Below are positions 8,626-18,024 of a stretch of 64,000 bases of DNA, piece by piece. The stretch is taken from the NCBI RefSeq assembly GCF_017254845.1, contig NZ_JAFKCU010000003.1:496001-560000 (forward strand), written 5' to 3'. The position numbers and the translations under genes were made by a program. The notes under the pieces were generated by a model that was not told where the DNA came from, did not search any database, and worked only from the letters and a program-made list of their open reading frames with translations. Each line of letters opens with the position of its first letter. The stretch's first letter is position 1. This DNA comes from Algoriphagus pacificus (GTDB lineage: Bacteria > Bacteroidota > Bacteroidia > Cytophagales > Cyclobacteriaceae).

Positions 8626-9981
8626 ATGCTCAATATTTCAGTAAATAAAATCAAAGATAAAATCCCTTTTAGCGGCGCTAAAAGTCTGATGATGACCTTG
8701 CCTGAAAAGGAAAGCCAAAAGCGAATTAGGCTTTTGTTTTGGTTGATTGGTATCGTCTTTATCTCATTGTTTCTTCCTTGGACTCAGACAATTCGGTCCA
8801 AAGGGTATGTGACGGCTTTGAGACCAGAGCAGCGGGCACAGACTATCCATTCCGTAATCGCGGGAAGGATAGAAGATTGGTATGTAGCAGAAGGTGCATT
8901 TGTGAGCAGAGGTGATACGATATTAAGGATCTCGGAAGTGAAAGATGAATATTTTGATTCGCTCTTACTTCCTAGAACACAAATGCAGGTGGATGCAAAA
9001 GCACTTTCTGCTGAAGCCTACAAAGAAAAGGTTGGTGCTCTTCAGGCTCAATTGCAAGCATTGAGAGAAAATAATGTTTTGAAAATCCAACAGGCTGAGA
9101 ATAAACTCAAAATGGCGGAATTGAAGGTTCAGTCAGACAGTATCAAATTCCAGCAAGCAAAAGTCAATTTTGATATTGGTAAACAACAGTTGGATAGAGC
9201 CGAACAATTATATGCTGAAGGCTTAAGGTCTTTGACAGATTTAGAATCCAGAAGGTTGAAGTTTCAAGATGTGCAGGCCAAATTATTATCTGTTGAAAAC
9301 GATTATCTCATCAGTCAAAATGAGATGATTACAGCCAGAATTGAGCTGAATACAATTGATAATGAGTTTAGAGATAAAATGGCCAAAACCCGTTCTGAGA
9401 TTTACACGGCCATGTCATCTCAATATGATGCAGAAGCTACCACCACAAAATTAGAGAATCAATATTCCAATTATGAGGCCAGAACAGGCTTCAGATATAT
9501 CCTAGCGCCACAAAATGGTTACATAGCCAAAACCATTCAAGTGGGTATCGGGGAGACGATCAAGGAAGGAGAGCAAATTCTTAATATCATTCCTTCTGAT
9601 GCTGATTTGGCAGTAGAGATGTACGTTCAACCGGTGGATTTGCCTTTGATTAAAATTGGAAATAGAGTTCGCTTTATTTTCGATGGCTGGCCAGCAATTG
9701 TGTTCTCGGGATGGCCTAAAATTTCCAATGGTACCTTCGGAGGAATTGTAGTGGCTATTGATCAACATGCTGGATCAAATAACCAATACCGAGTTCTGGT
9801 AAAAGAGGATCCTGAGGAAGTTCCTTGGCCTGAACTACTTAAAATCGGTTCTGGTGCCGATGGAATTGCTTTATTGAATGATGTGCCTGTTTGGTACGAA
9901 CTCTGGAGACAACTTAATGGGTTCCCAGCGGATTTCTATACCCGTGATGAAAAAGAAGCGGCAGCGGAAAAGAAGAAATAA
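8626..9981 (+). CDS. HlyD-family membrane fusion (adaptor) protein
   Basis: The 451-residue protein has one N-terminal transmembrane helix (LLFWLIGIVFISLFLPW), a biotinyl/lipoyl-like half (IHSVIAGRIEDWYVAEGAFVSRGDTILRI), a long coiled coil (~residues 115-280, rich in Q, K, E and L heptads), the second lipoyl half (YILAPQNGYIAKTIQVGIGETIKEGEQIL) and a beta-barrel. It should bridge the inner-membrane ABC protein to the outer-membrane TolC across the periplasm. Its stop overlaps the tolC-like start by one base (TAATG), indicating translational coupling. Confidence 0.92.
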   Translation: MLNISVNKIKDKIPFSGAKSLMMTLPEKESQKRIRLLFWLIGIVFISLFLPWTQTIRSKGYVTALRPEQRAQTIHSVIAGRIEDWYVAEGAFVSRGDTILRISEVKDEYFDSLLLPRTQMQVDAKALSAEAYKEKVGALQAQLQALRENNVLKIQQAENKLKMAELKVQSDSIKFQQAKVNFDIGKQQLDRAEQLYAEGLRSLTDLESRRLKFQDVQAKLLSVENDYLISQNEMITARIELNTIDNEFRDKMAKTRSEIYTAMSSQYDAEATTTKLENQYSNYEARTGFRYILAPQNGYIAKTIQVGIGETIKEGEQILNIIPSDADLAVEMYVQPVDLPLIKIGNRVRFIFDGWPAIVFSGWPKISNGTFGGIVVAIDQHAGSNNQYRVLVKEDPEEVPWPELLKIGSGADGIALLNDVPVWYELWRQLNGFPADFYTRDEKEAAAEKKK

Positions 9982-11381
9982 TGAGATCAATAATTTTCAC
10001 CATACTTCTTGGCCTTTCCTTTTTTCCTGCTTTCTCTCAAGAAGGTGACACATTGAAATACGACACCTTTATGGATTGGGTCATTAATTATCATCCTGTA
10101 GCCACTCAGGCAGATATTGTATTGACCATGGGAGAAATGGAAGTGCGAACTGCTCGAGGCGGATTTGATCCCTTGATTTATGGAAACCTCGACAAAAAAT
10201 CCTACAGTGAAACCATCTATTACGATAAAAGAGAAGCAGGAATAAGCATTCCTACCTGGGCAGGGATTGAGTTGAATGGTTCTTTTGAGCAAAATTCTGG
10301 CTACTACCTAAATCCGGAAAGTACCGTTCCTAGTGATGGTCTCTTTTCTGCAGGTGCTGCAGTTAATTTAGGGCAGGGTTTGATTTTGGACCAGCGTAGA
10401 GCAGCATTGAGACAAGCTCAATTATACCAGCAGTCTACAGCTTCTGAAAAGAGACAATTGTTGAACAGTTTATACTTGCAAGCAACGGATATGTATTGGA
10501 GATGGTCTTTGGCTTTCACCAATCAGGAAATTCTCAAAGAAGCGGTAGAGCGAGCTGAAATTAGATTTAGGGGGGTAAAGGCAAGCTTAAAATTCGGGGA
10601 TGTGGCTGCTATTGACACAGTAGAAGCTTTCTCCCAACTTTTAAATAGACAGTATAAACTACAGGCTGCACAAAACACTCTTTTCACAGTAACTCAGGAA
10701 TTGAATACTTATTTATGGGATGAAGAAGGTAAACCTATAAATATCAACGAAACCATTATGCCAGAGATGCTGACACTAGACTTTAATTCTATTGTTAATG
10801 AGGCGGAATTGAGGACCATGGTTGAATCTCATCCAGAATTGCAAATCGCAGATTTTGAGTTGGAAAGCCTGGATGTAGAAAAGCGGCTAAAAGCTCAGCA
10901 GATTATTCCAGTAGTCAAGTTGAAATATAATTTTCTGTCGGGAAGCATCAATGATTTTAATGAAGCAGGATTCTATGAAAATAATTACAAATGGGGGCTT
11001 TCAGTTTACACTCCTTTGTTTTTACGAAAATCAAGAGGATCGCTGGGAATGGCAAAAGCGAAGATAGATTTCAAGCAAAATTCAAGAGATATCAAAGAAA
11101 TTCAACTTCGAACGAAACTTGAAAGTGAATTAAATAACATAGAGAATTTAAATCAGCAGATTCGAACTTTTGAGCAAAATGTGAACAATTTGGAAATCTT
11201 ATTGAGAGGAGAAATGAGAAGGTTTGAAATAGGGGAGAGTAGCCTATTTTTGGTAAATGCCAGAGAATTATCATTATTCGATTCAAGGCTAACGCTGAAT
11301 GAATTAATTACCAAAAGGAAAGTCGCATATGCCAAGTCAAGGTATGCTGCAGGTTTGGGATTTGAACAAATTACACCTTAA
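9981..11381 (+). CDS. TolC-family outer-membrane efflux protein
   Basis: The 466-residue protein has a signal peptide (MRSIIFTILLGLSFFPAFSQ, cleavage after FSQ). Two alpha-hairpin repeats follow, with the usual beta-strand insertions (GAAVNLGQGLILDQRRAALRQA, then WGLSVYTPLFLRKSRGSLGMA). It should be the outer-membrane channel of the tripartite exporter with the ABC and HlyD genes just upstream. No lipobox is present. The gene ends 12 bases before a DUF1330 gene that may ride on the same mRNA. Confidence 0.9.
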   Translation: MRSIIFTILLGLSFFPAFSQEGDTLKYDTFMDWVINYHPVATQADIVLTMGEMEVRTARGGFDPLIYGNLDKKSYSETIYYDKREAGISIPTWAGIELNGSFEQNSGYYLNPESTVPSDGLFSAGAAVNLGQGLILDQRRAALRQAQLYQQSTASEKRQLLNSLYLQATDMYWRWSLAFTNQEILKEAVERAEIRFRGVKASLKFGDVAAIDTVEAFSQLLNRQYKLQAAQNTLFTVTQELNTYLWDEEGKPININETIMPEMLTLDFNSIVNEAELRTMVESHPELQIADFELESLDVEKRLKAQQIIPVVKLKYNFLSGSINDFNEAGFYENNYKWGLSVYTPLFLRKSRGSLGMAKAKIDFKQNSRDIKEIQLRTKLESELNNIENLNQQIRTFEQNVNNLEILLRGEMRRFEIGESSLFLVNARELSLFDSRLTLNELITKRKVAYAKSRYAAGLGFEQITP

Positions 11382-11393
11382 AATCAATAAGTT

Positions 11394-11678
11394 ATGCCTG
11401 CTTTTGTCATTGTAGAAGTAGATATCCATGATCAGGAAATGTATGATGCCTATAAAAAACTTACTCCTGAATCCATTGCTGATTTTGGAGGAAAGTTTGT
11501 AATCCGCGGCAATCCAGTTCATGTGTTGGAAGGCACATGGGATCATGATCGTTTTGTGATGCTGGAATTCAAGGATAAAGAGACTGCAGAAAAATGGTAT
11601 TATTCTGAGAAATATACAAAGGCGAGAGAAATTCGATCAAAAGCAGCCTCAGCCAAATTTTTTATTATAGAAATTTAA
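11394..11678 (+). CDS. DUF1330 protein
   Basis: A 94-residue ferredoxin-fold protein of the DUF1330 family: start PAFVIVEVDIHDQEMYDAYKK, central GGKFVIRGNPVHVLEG, and end KARKIR-like KAREIRSKAASAKFFIIEI. The family is in the dimeric alpha/beta-barrel superfamily and its biochemical role is not settled. It follows tolC by 12 bases and is probably the last gene of the exporter operon. Confidence 0.88.
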   Translation: MPAFVIVEVDIHDQEMYDAYKKLTPESIADFGGKFVIRGNPVHVLEGTWDHDRFVMLEFKDKETAEKWYYSEKYTKAREIRSKAASAKFFIIEI

Positions 11679-11812
11679 TTTTTGGCATTTTTATTGGTAT
11701 GAACTACATATTACTAGTTGTTTAGAGTCTGATTCATCTGTTTACACCCATTTCAGAATCTAAAAAACAGTAAGAAAAATATGTTTATACCCGCAACCAA
11801 TCTTAAATAAAT

Positions 11813-12463
11813 ATGAAAAAATCAATGATGTCCAAGTTGGGCTTAATGAGTCTTGCTGGATCATTCTTACTAGTTTCTTGCGTAGAATCTATCGAAGAAA
11901 CTACACTTACTCAACAGATCGAAAAAGTAGAGGCAATCCAAACACCTACAGAAAGTACTGATCTGAATGCACGAAAAACTGTTGAAAGAAATTACTTCGA
12001 AAGGTTTACAAATCAGTTAGGTCAAGTGGATGAATTAGGAAATGCAATAACGCATATTCCAGCATATTTTCCTGGAACGGGAGTTGGTACTTCTACGCAT
12101 ATGGGTAAAGCAATGACTTTTCTAAATCAATATGCTCCTCTGGAACAGGGTGGAGCAGTAACTTATGGTAGACCTGTAACACAGTTTTTTGCTAAAGAAT
12201 TAGCGGAAATTGGTTTAACCGAAATACCTGCACAGGTTAGTTCATTAACTACTGATGGGAAAGGAAATTCAGTTTGGTTTGAAAACATCAAAAATATTGT
12301 AACTCCTGCTTCGGAAACAAGATTGGACTTTGTTGCTGAAGTAAAAATTATAGGAGGAACTGGAAAGTTTGAAAATGCAAGTGGTACAGCGACAGTGACT
12401 GGATATTTCAATCCAAAAACTGGAATTGGTATGAGTACTATTTCCGGTAGAATAGAATTTTAA
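11813..12463 (+). CDS. Lipoprotein with allene-oxide-cyclase/dirigent-like barrel repeat
   Basis: The 216-residue protein has a lipoprotein signal (MKKSMMSKLGLMSLAGSFLLVSC, Cys 23). The mature protein ends in IIGGTGKFENASGTATVTGYFN and ISGRIEF. The GGTGKFxxAxGxATxTG pattern is shared by secreted eight-strand barrel proteins related to allene oxide cyclase and dirigent proteins. I infer that fold but cannot assign an activity; similar bacterial proteins are uncharacterised. It is monocistronic, with a terminator right after it. Confidence 0.7.
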   Translation: MKKSMMSKLGLMSLAGSFLLVSCVESIEETTLTQQIEKVEAIQTPTESTDLNARKTVERNYFERFTNQLGQVDELGNAITHIPAYFPGTGVGTSTHMGKAMTFLNQYAPLEQGGAVTYGRPVTQFFAKELAEIGLTEIPAQVSSLTTDGKGNSVWFENIKNIVTPASETRLDFVAEVKIIGGTGKFENASGTATVTGYFNPKTGIGMSTISGRIEF

Positions 12464-12482
12464 TCACCCTTTTTATTAAAGT

Positions 12483-12516
12483 AAAAGAGCGACCCATTTG
12501 GGCCGCTCTTTTTTTA
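12483..12516. terminator. Bidirectional intrinsic terminator
   Basis: The stem GAGCG/CGCTC is extended by AAAA/TTTT outside and by CCC/GGG inside, followed by a run of T. It sits between the convergent lipoprotein and altronate dehydratase genes. Confidence 0.82.
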
Positions 12517-12517
12517 T

Positions 12518-14152
12518 TTATAAGGAGACTCCTCTTTTCCAAGGAATAAAATCATAATTCTTTTTCTCATCAGCCTTGGTAGTTACTTTTCCTGATGCAA
12601 CTTGGATAATCAGATTTAATAGTTTGTCCCCTGAACTCTCAATTGTTTCTTCCCCTGAAATAATACCTCCAGTATTAAAATCAATGATATCCGGCATCCT
12701 GCTGGCTAGTTTATCGTTCGTTGCTACTTTGATTACTGGACAAACTGGATTTCCAGTAGGTGTCCCTAAACCAGTAGAAAACAAGATGATATTGGCACCA
12801 CTGCCCGCCAAACCGGTCGTACTTTCCACATCATTTCCCGGTGTACAAAGCAAATTAAGGCCTGGGGTTTTGATATATTCCGTGTAATCCAAAACATCAG
12901 AAACGGGAGCAGTACCACCTTTTTTCGCAGCTCCGCAAGACTTTATAGCATCAGTTAATAGACCATCTTTAATATTCCCTGGACTCGGGTTCATATCAAA
13001 GCCACTTCCCACATTTTCTGCTGCCTTAGCATATTCATCCATAAGTCTAATGAATTTCTGAGCCACCTCAGAGGTGACACATCTATCAATCAGTGGTTGC
13101 TCGGCTCCACAGAGTTCAGGGAATTCGGATAAAATAGCAGCACCTCCCAAAGCAACTACCAAGTCAGATACCTGTCCTAATGTTGGATTTGCAGAGATAC
13201 CGGAAAAACCATCTGAACCGCCACATTCTAAACCGATGACCAGTTTTGATAGGGGAGCTTCAGTTCTGCTTATTTTATTTGCCTCGACTAAGCCTGCAAA
13301 AGTTTCTCGGATTGCCTTTTGGATTAATTTATCGGTAGTGCCTTCCTGTTGCTGCTCGCAAATTACAACTGGTTTTGCCGAACCTTTTTGAATTTGATCC
13401 AAACGTGCCAGAAGGGTAGAAACCTCAGCGTTCTGGCAACCTAAACTTAAAACTGTCGCACCAGCAACATTTGGATGATTGATATATCCAGCAAGTAAAT
13501 TGCACAAGGTTTCTGAATCCCTGCGTGTACCTCCGCAACCACCACTATGGGTTAAAAATCTAATACCATCTATGTTATCAAAAACCTTGGATTCCGGCAT
13601 TGCATATTCTTCCGAAAGCGATTCCGTAAATTTTTCTTTTTGGTAGGATGCTACAAGGCTTCTAACCTGCATTTCATAAGGATTCACCACTCCAAAGCCT
13701 AAGGCTTTTTCAAAGGCATCCTGAAGTAATTTAACGTTTGTATTTTCACAAAATACCATAGGTAAAACAATCCAATAATTGGCTGTTCCTACCTGACCAT
13801 CAGCACGTTGATAACCTAAAAAAGTCTTATTTTCCCATCGGTTTACATCAGGTTTTTTCCACTCATAGGAGCTTTTTACTTCTTTAAATTCCCTGATTTT
13901 ATGTTTGATATTGGCGAGTGTAATAGGTTCCCCAAGCTTAATATTTTGAGTGGATTCCCCCACAATTGTCCCATACATCAAGATATCTTCTCCGGCAGAA
14001 AAGTCATATAAAGCAAACTTATGTTTCGCTGATACATCACTGGATATCAATCCTTTATATCCATTCAATTCAAAAGATTCTCCAGCCTTTAAATCTGTCA
14101 ATGCCACCCCAACATTATCTTGAGGATCTAAACAAAGAGCTTTGTTTATCAT
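12518..14152 (-). CDS. uxaA: Altronate dehydratase (UxaA family)
   Basis: The 544-residue protein joins an N-terminal SAF domain (~residues 1-95) to the UxaA catalytic region: GYQRADGQVGTANYWIVLP, FLTHSGGCGGTR, LSLGCQNAEVS, GLECGGSDGFSGISANP and LLCTPGNDVESTTGLAGSGANI. It dehydrates altronate to 2-keto-3-deoxygluconate. The full-length fusion of UxaA-N and UxaA-C parts is normal for the family. It is transcribed divergently from the KDG kinase and KDPG aldolase genes, which take its product onward. Galactarate dehydratase is a related alternative, but the KDG-processing neighbours favour altronate. Confidence 0.9.
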   Translation of the reverse strand: MINKALCLDPQDNVGVALTDLKAGESFELNGYKGLISSDVSAKHKFALYDFSAGEDILMYGTIVGESTQNIKLGEPITLANIKHKIREFKEVKSSYEWKKPDVNRWENKTFLGYQRADGQVGTANYWIVLPMVFCENTNVKLLQDAFEKALGFGVVNPYEMQVRSLVASYQKEKFTESLSEEYAMPESKVFDNIDGIRFLTHSGGCGGTRRDSETLCNLLAGYINHPNVAGATVLSLGCQNAEVSTLLARLDQIQKGSAKPVVICEQQQEGTTDKLIQKAIRETFAGLVEANKISRTEAPLSKLVIGLECGGSDGFSGISANPTLGQVSDLVVALGGAAILSEFPELCGAEQPLIDRCVTSEVAQKFIRLMDEYAKAAENVGSGFDMNPSPGNIKDGLLTDAIKSCGAAKKGGTAPVSDVLDYTEYIKTPGLNLLCTPGNDVESTTGLAGSGANIILFSTGLGTPTGNPVCPVIKVATNDKLASRMPDIIDFNTGGIISGEETIESSGDKLLNLIIQVASGKVTTKADEKKNYDFIPWKRGVSL

Positions 14153-14210
14153 GTCTTAATTTGCTTAACTTAGTTTTCCAGCAATGAAATTATAGAAAAT
14201 TAATTCTTCA

Positions 14211-15203
14211 ATGAAAAAAATTGTTTCTATTGGCGAAGTTATGCTTCGTCTTTCCCCTCCATCCAATGAGCGGTTTTTCCAGACCAAACAACTTGAATTG
14301 GAATTTGGAGGTTCTGAAGCAAATGTGGGTGCTGCCTTGGCATTTTGGAACAATCATGTCATCCACCTCACGGCGTTTCCAGATCATGAATTAGGTTTAG
14401 CAGCCACTGCAACACTTCGCAGAAATGGTATCGACACATCTTTTATCCAGCATTATCCCGGAAGGCTAGGTGTCTATTTTTTAGAGCAAGGTGCTATGCA
14501 TCGAAGTTCAAAAATCATTTATGACAGAGCAGGATCTGCATTTACAAAGATTGACATGAAAACCTTCGATTGGGATAAAATCCTGGACAAAGTGGATGCC
14601 TTGCATTGGTCAGGGATAACTCCAGCTTTATCTCAAGAATGTGCTGATTTTACTTTTCATGCTTTGAAAGAAGCCAATAAACGAGGGATCACCATTTTTG
14701 GGGATTTGAACTATCGGAGCAACTTGTGGAATTTTGGTAAAAAACCACATGAAATCATGCCTGAACTTTTGTCTTTTACAAATGTGATGATCGCTAGTAC
14801 CCGTGATTTCAACAATTGCTTGAATGAGCAATATCAAAATTTTGAATCTGCTAAAAGTCATGTTTTTGAGCGTTTTCCGAACCTTAAATATATCACGAAA
14901 ACCAATCGAGAATCTGTCAGTTCATCGCACAATAAGATCTCGGCAAGTTTGATTTCAAAAGAAAATGAATATTTCTCCAGAGAATATGATTTGACACATA
15001 TTGTAGATAGAGTGGGTACAGGTGATGCTTTTGCAGGAGGGCTTATTCATGGTTTACTGCATCATGATCCACAATATGCTATCGAATTTGGAATGGCTGC
15101 AGGAGCCTTGAAACACAGTGTTCCGGGCGATGTATTATTATGTTCAAAGGAAGAAATCGAAGAAATTGTCGCTGGGGAAGCGATAGGAAAAATCAAAAGA
15201 TAA
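14211..15203 (+). CDS. kdgK: 2-keto-3-deoxygluconate kinase (PfkB family)
   Basis: A 330-residue sugar kinase. The N-terminus VSIGEVMLRLSPP and the FGGSEANVGAALAFW segment are the PfkB substrate region; RVGTGDAFAGGLIHGLL holds the second PfkB signature with catalytic base D272. The alternating context (altronate dehydratase divergent, KDPG aldolase one base downstream) supports 2-keto-3-deoxygluconate as substrate, giving KDPG. Kinase specificity is from context and general resemblance rather than a unique motif. Confidence 0.9.
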   Translation: MKKIVSIGEVMLRLSPPSNERFFQTKQLELEFGGSEANVGAALAFWNNHVIHLTAFPDHELGLAATATLRRNGIDTSFIQHYPGRLGVYFLEQGAMHRSSKIIYDRAGSAFTKIDMKTFDWDKILDKVDALHWSGITPALSQECADFTFHALKEANKRGITIFGDLNYRSNLWNFGKKPHEIMPELLSFTNVMIASTRDFNNCLNEQYQNFESAKSHVFERFPNLKYITKTNRESVSSSHNKISASLISKENEYFSREYDLTHIVDRVGTGDAFAGGLIHGLLHHDPQYAIEFGMAAGALKHSVPGDVLLCSKEEIEEIVAGEAIGKIKR

Positions 15204-15204
15204 G

Positions 15205-15864
15205 ATGAGAAACCCAACACCGTTTATTAAAAGAATGTATGGGGCAGGAGTGATGCCCATATTTTTCAATCCTGACGAAAGCAAATGCTTGAAAATGCTG
15301 GAAATGGCCTATGAGGGAGGCGTAAGAGTAATTGAAATGGTGGATCGAGGTGCTGAAGCCAAGTCTATTTTCCCGGCAATTAGAAAGGCAGCTGATCAGA
15401 TGCCAGATTTATATTTAGGAGTAGGGACAATATATCATCCTGCGCAAGCTGAAGTTTTTCTGGACATGGGTGCAGAATTTATTGTAGCCCCTGTGATGAA
15501 CCCAAAGCTAGGTGAATATTGTAAAAACCTGGATATCCCTTGGATTCCTGGATGTGGAAGTGTTTCAGAAGTGTTTTTCGCACAGGAATTAGGAGCTGAA
15601 TTAGTCAAAATTTATCCTGCCAATATTCTTGGAGCTGAATTCGTCAAAGCTGTTCATGCCGTTCTTCCAAACATAGAACTAATACCTACTGGCGGAGTTG
15701 AACCGACAGCAGAGAGCTTATCTTATTGGTTTGACTCAGGAGTTTGCTGTGTAGGAATGGGATCCCAACTTTTTAGAAAAGACCTGATTCAGAAAGGTGA
15801 TTTCGAAAAGATCAAAGAGATGATTCAAACGACCATGGATCTCATTGATTCCATTAAAAAATAA
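15205..15864 (+). CDS. eda: KDPG/KHG aldolase
   Basis: A 219-residue class I aldolase of the KDPG/KHG family. The general acid/base Glu is E44 in VIEMVDRG and the Schiff-base lysine is K135 in ELVKIYPAN; PTGGVEPT binds phosphate. It splits 2-keto-3-deoxy-6-phosphogluconate to pyruvate and glyceraldehyde-3-phosphate. It starts one base after kdgK and ends at a strong terminator, so kdgK-eda is a two-gene transcript. Confidence 0.92.
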   Translation: MRNPTPFIKRMYGAGVMPIFFNPDESKCLKMLEMAYEGGVRVIEMVDRGAEAKSIFPAIRKAADQMPDLYLGVGTIYHPAQAEVFLDMGAEFIVAPVMNPKLGEYCKNLDIPWIPGCGSVSEVFFAQELGAELVKIYPANILGAEFVKAVHAVLPNIELIPTGGVEPTAESLSYWFDSGVCCVGMGSQLFRKDLIQKGDFEKIKEMIQTTMDLIDSIKK

Positions 15865-15900
15865 GAAAGGCGGGATTTTATTTTCCCGCCTTTCGCTTTT
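15865..15900. terminator. Bidirectional intrinsic terminator
   Basis: A perfect 11-bp stem (GAAAGGCGGGA 15865-15875 with TCCCGCCTTTC 15884-15894) has an 8-base loop. It overlaps the eda stop and lies next to the convergent peroxiredoxin end. Confidence 0.85.
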
Positions 15901-16534
15901 ATAAATCCGGTTGTGGAGTCGTTCGTAGATAAGGTTTAATAACCTTATGACCTTTCGGAAATTTTCCAGGAATATCCTCCGTCTTAATAGCAGGAGCAAT
16001 GACCACATCTTCTCCATGTTTCCAGTTGGCTGGTGTAGCAACTGAATAGTTTGCCGTCAATTGTAACGAATCTATTACTCGAAGCAGTTCGTCAAAATTT
16101 CTTCCTGTGCTGGCTGGATAAGTAATGATCAGCTTGATTTTCTTATCGCTACCAATTACAAAGACAGATCGAACCGTAAAATTCTCATTTGAGTTTGGAT
16201 GGATCATGTCATATAGGTTGGCAATTTTTCGATCTTCATCTGCAATAATCGGAAAATTGACTTCCGTTTGCTGAGTCTCATTTATATCTGAAATCCACCC
16301 CTTATGGCTTTCCAGGCCATCCACACTCAGTGCCATTACCTTGGTATTTCTTTTAGCAAACTCATTTTTAAGCTTAGCTACAGTACCAAGCTCTGTAGTA
16401 CAAACCGGTGTGTAATCTGCTGGGTGAGAAAACAAAATACCCCAACCGTCACCTAAGTATTCGTAAAAATCGATTTTTCCTTCAGATGTTTCGGCTGTAA
16501 AATTTGGTGCCACATCTCCTAGTCTTAAAGTCAT
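15899..16534 (-). CDS. 1-Cys peroxiredoxin (Prx6 type)
   Basis: The 211-residue protein has the peroxidatic motif PADYTPVCTTE with C45, and C45 is the only cysteine in the chain, so it is a true 1-Cys enzyme. The C-terminal extension (PANWKHGEDVVIAPAI, then FPKGHKVIKPYLRTTPQP) is the Prx6-class dimerisation arm. It reduces hydrogen peroxide and organic peroxides in the cytosol with an external thiol. It is monocistronic, with 213 bases upstream in which I found no clear promoter. Confidence 0.93.
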   Translation of the reverse strand: MTLRLGDVAPNFTAETSEGKIDFYEYLGDGWGILFSHPADYTPVCTTELGTVAKLKNEFAKRNTKVMALSVDGLESHKGWISDINETQQTEVNFPIIADEDRKIANLYDMIHPNSNENFTVRSVFVIGSDKKIKLIITYPASTGRNFDELLRVIDSLQLTANYSVATPANWKHGEDVVIAPAIKTEDIPGKFPKGHKVIKPYLRTTPQPDL

Positions 16535-16747
16535 TCTATTATTATTTAAAGTCTATTGTTTTACTAGGGAATTGAACGGTTCAAATGTCAAACAGTTTAC
16601 CTTTTGTCCATTTTTATCTGGATTTTCGGAATCATTCCTTAGAATTAATCCAAGTTACTGATTGAAACCGTAAATTACATCAGACTTAAGTTTAGGAAGA
16701 GTTTAACAATGTGTTAAATGACTTTAGAAAATTAGAAAACATTTCGA

Positions 16748-17356
16748 ATGCAAAGAGGTATTATCATTTTTCAAAAAAATGCCGAGTTAGGAAAGGTTAA
16801 AACCCGGCTTGCCGAGACAATGGGCAAGCAAGAAGCTTTGGAGATTTATCAAATCCTAGTGAACTACACACATCAAAATGTCCAACAAGTTCCCTATAAA
16901 AAGCTTTTATATTTCTCAGAATTTTTGGAAAAATCAACTGAATGGGAAAATGAATTCTATTCTCACAAACTTCAAATTGCTGGAAATTTAGGTGTGAAAA
17001 TGGCTAATGCCTTTCAAACTGAATTTGAAAACGGATTTAATCAATTAGTAATTATTGGTACTGATTGCCCTGAAATCAATCCTGAAATCATTGAAGAAGC
17101 TTTTGAGAAGTTAACAAAAGTAGATGTTGTGCTAGGTCCTGCAACAGATGGAGGATATTATCTTTTGGGCATGAATCAGTTTATTTCTGGGCTTTTTAAA
17201 GATATTCCTTGGAGTAGTGAAGTGGTATTGGCAGCAACCAAAAACTTCTTAGTTTCCAATGGTATCACTTTTGATATGCTACCTTTACTTTCTGATGTTG
17301 ACTACCAAGAAGACTGGGAAAAAGTAAAAGAAAGATTATTGAAGACTCAGGAATAA
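16748..17356 (+). CDS. TIGR04282 / DUF2064 glycosyltransferase-like protein
   Basis: A 202-residue nucleotidyl/glycosyl-transferase-A fold: GIIIFQKNAELGKVKTRLAETMG at the start, LVIIGTDCPEINPEII, LGPATDGGYYLLGM, and the metal-site-like DVDYQEDW. The family is commonly named after arsenosugar biosynthesis, because some members sit with arsM. No arsenic genes occur here, so that name should not be taken as function. It starts an operon with DUF6134, TIGR04283 and VOC genes. Confidence 0.85.
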   Translation: MQRGIIIFQKNAELGKVKTRLAETMGKQEALEIYQILVNYTHQNVQQVPYKKLLYFSEFLEKSTEWENEFYSHKLQIAGNLGVKMANAFQTEFENGFNQLVIIGTDCPEINPEIIEEAFEKLTKVDVVLGPATDGGYYLLGMNQFISGLFKDIPWSSEVVLAATKNFLVSNGITFDMLPLLSDVDYQEDWEKVKERLLKTQE

Positions 17357-17397
17357 TTCCTCACATGGAATTTTATTGTATATCCAGATTTAACTAC

Positions 17398-18024
17398 ATG
17401 ATTCTAAAGTTTTTATTTTCAATAGTTTATATTTTTTTATTTGTTTCACTATTTGCTTTGAGCAATGCTCAAACGCAGAATAATAAGACAATCCAAAAAT
17501 ATGATATAGTCGTTGCTGGCTTTAGAATTGGAGGAATGACGGCAGAAAAAACCACGACTGGTTCTGAGATAAATTATGAGATAAACAGTTTGGTTGAGTT
17601 TTGGTTTTTTGGAAAAGTGCATGTGGAATTTTTACAAAAAGCAGATTATAAAGCTGGCCAATTAGTTGAAGCTTATACCCATTCCAATTCCAACAGAGGA
17701 GATTTTGAAACCTTTGTAAAATGGGAAGGAGATCATTACGAGGTGGATGCCACAACTTATAAGTTTGAAAACAAGAAGCCTATCAATCAAAAAGTCTATT
17801 CCAGTCCAGCAAAGCTTTATTTCAATGAACCCAAAGATGGAGATATTTTAATGTCAGAGAATTTTGGGATGTTGACAAAAGTAAAAGAAGAAAAATCCGG
17901 GGTGTATGCTATTGACGTAAATGGAAACACTAATACATTTTATTATGAAAATGGAGTTTTACAGAAAGTTGTCTTGGAAAACTCCATTAAAAATTATGTA
18001 ATCCGGCTTGCTCAAGATGATTAA
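17398..18024 (+). CDS. DUF6134 secreted protein
   Basis: The ATG at 17398 is preferred to one at 17365, because it gives a standard signal peptide (MILKFLFSIVYIFLFVSLFALSNAQ). The mature ~180 residues are beta-rich: YDIVVAGFRIGGMTAEK, FWFFGKVHVEFLQKADYK and a terminal NTFYYENGVLQKVVL, as in DUF6134 proteins of Bacteroidota. It probably sits in the periplasm and may bind a lipid or polymer; no catalytic motif is visible. Its stop overlaps the start of the next glycosyltransferase. Confidence 0.8.
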   Translation: MILKFLFSIVYIFLFVSLFALSNAQTQNNKTIQKYDIVVAGFRIGGMTAEKTTTGSEINYEINSLVEFWFFGKVHVEFLQKADYKAGQLVEAYTHSNSNRGDFETFVKWEGDHYEVDATTYKFENKKPINQKVYSSPAKLYFNEPKDGDILMSENFGMLTKVKEEKSGVYAIDVNGNTNTFYYENGVLQKVVLENSIKNYVIRLAQDD

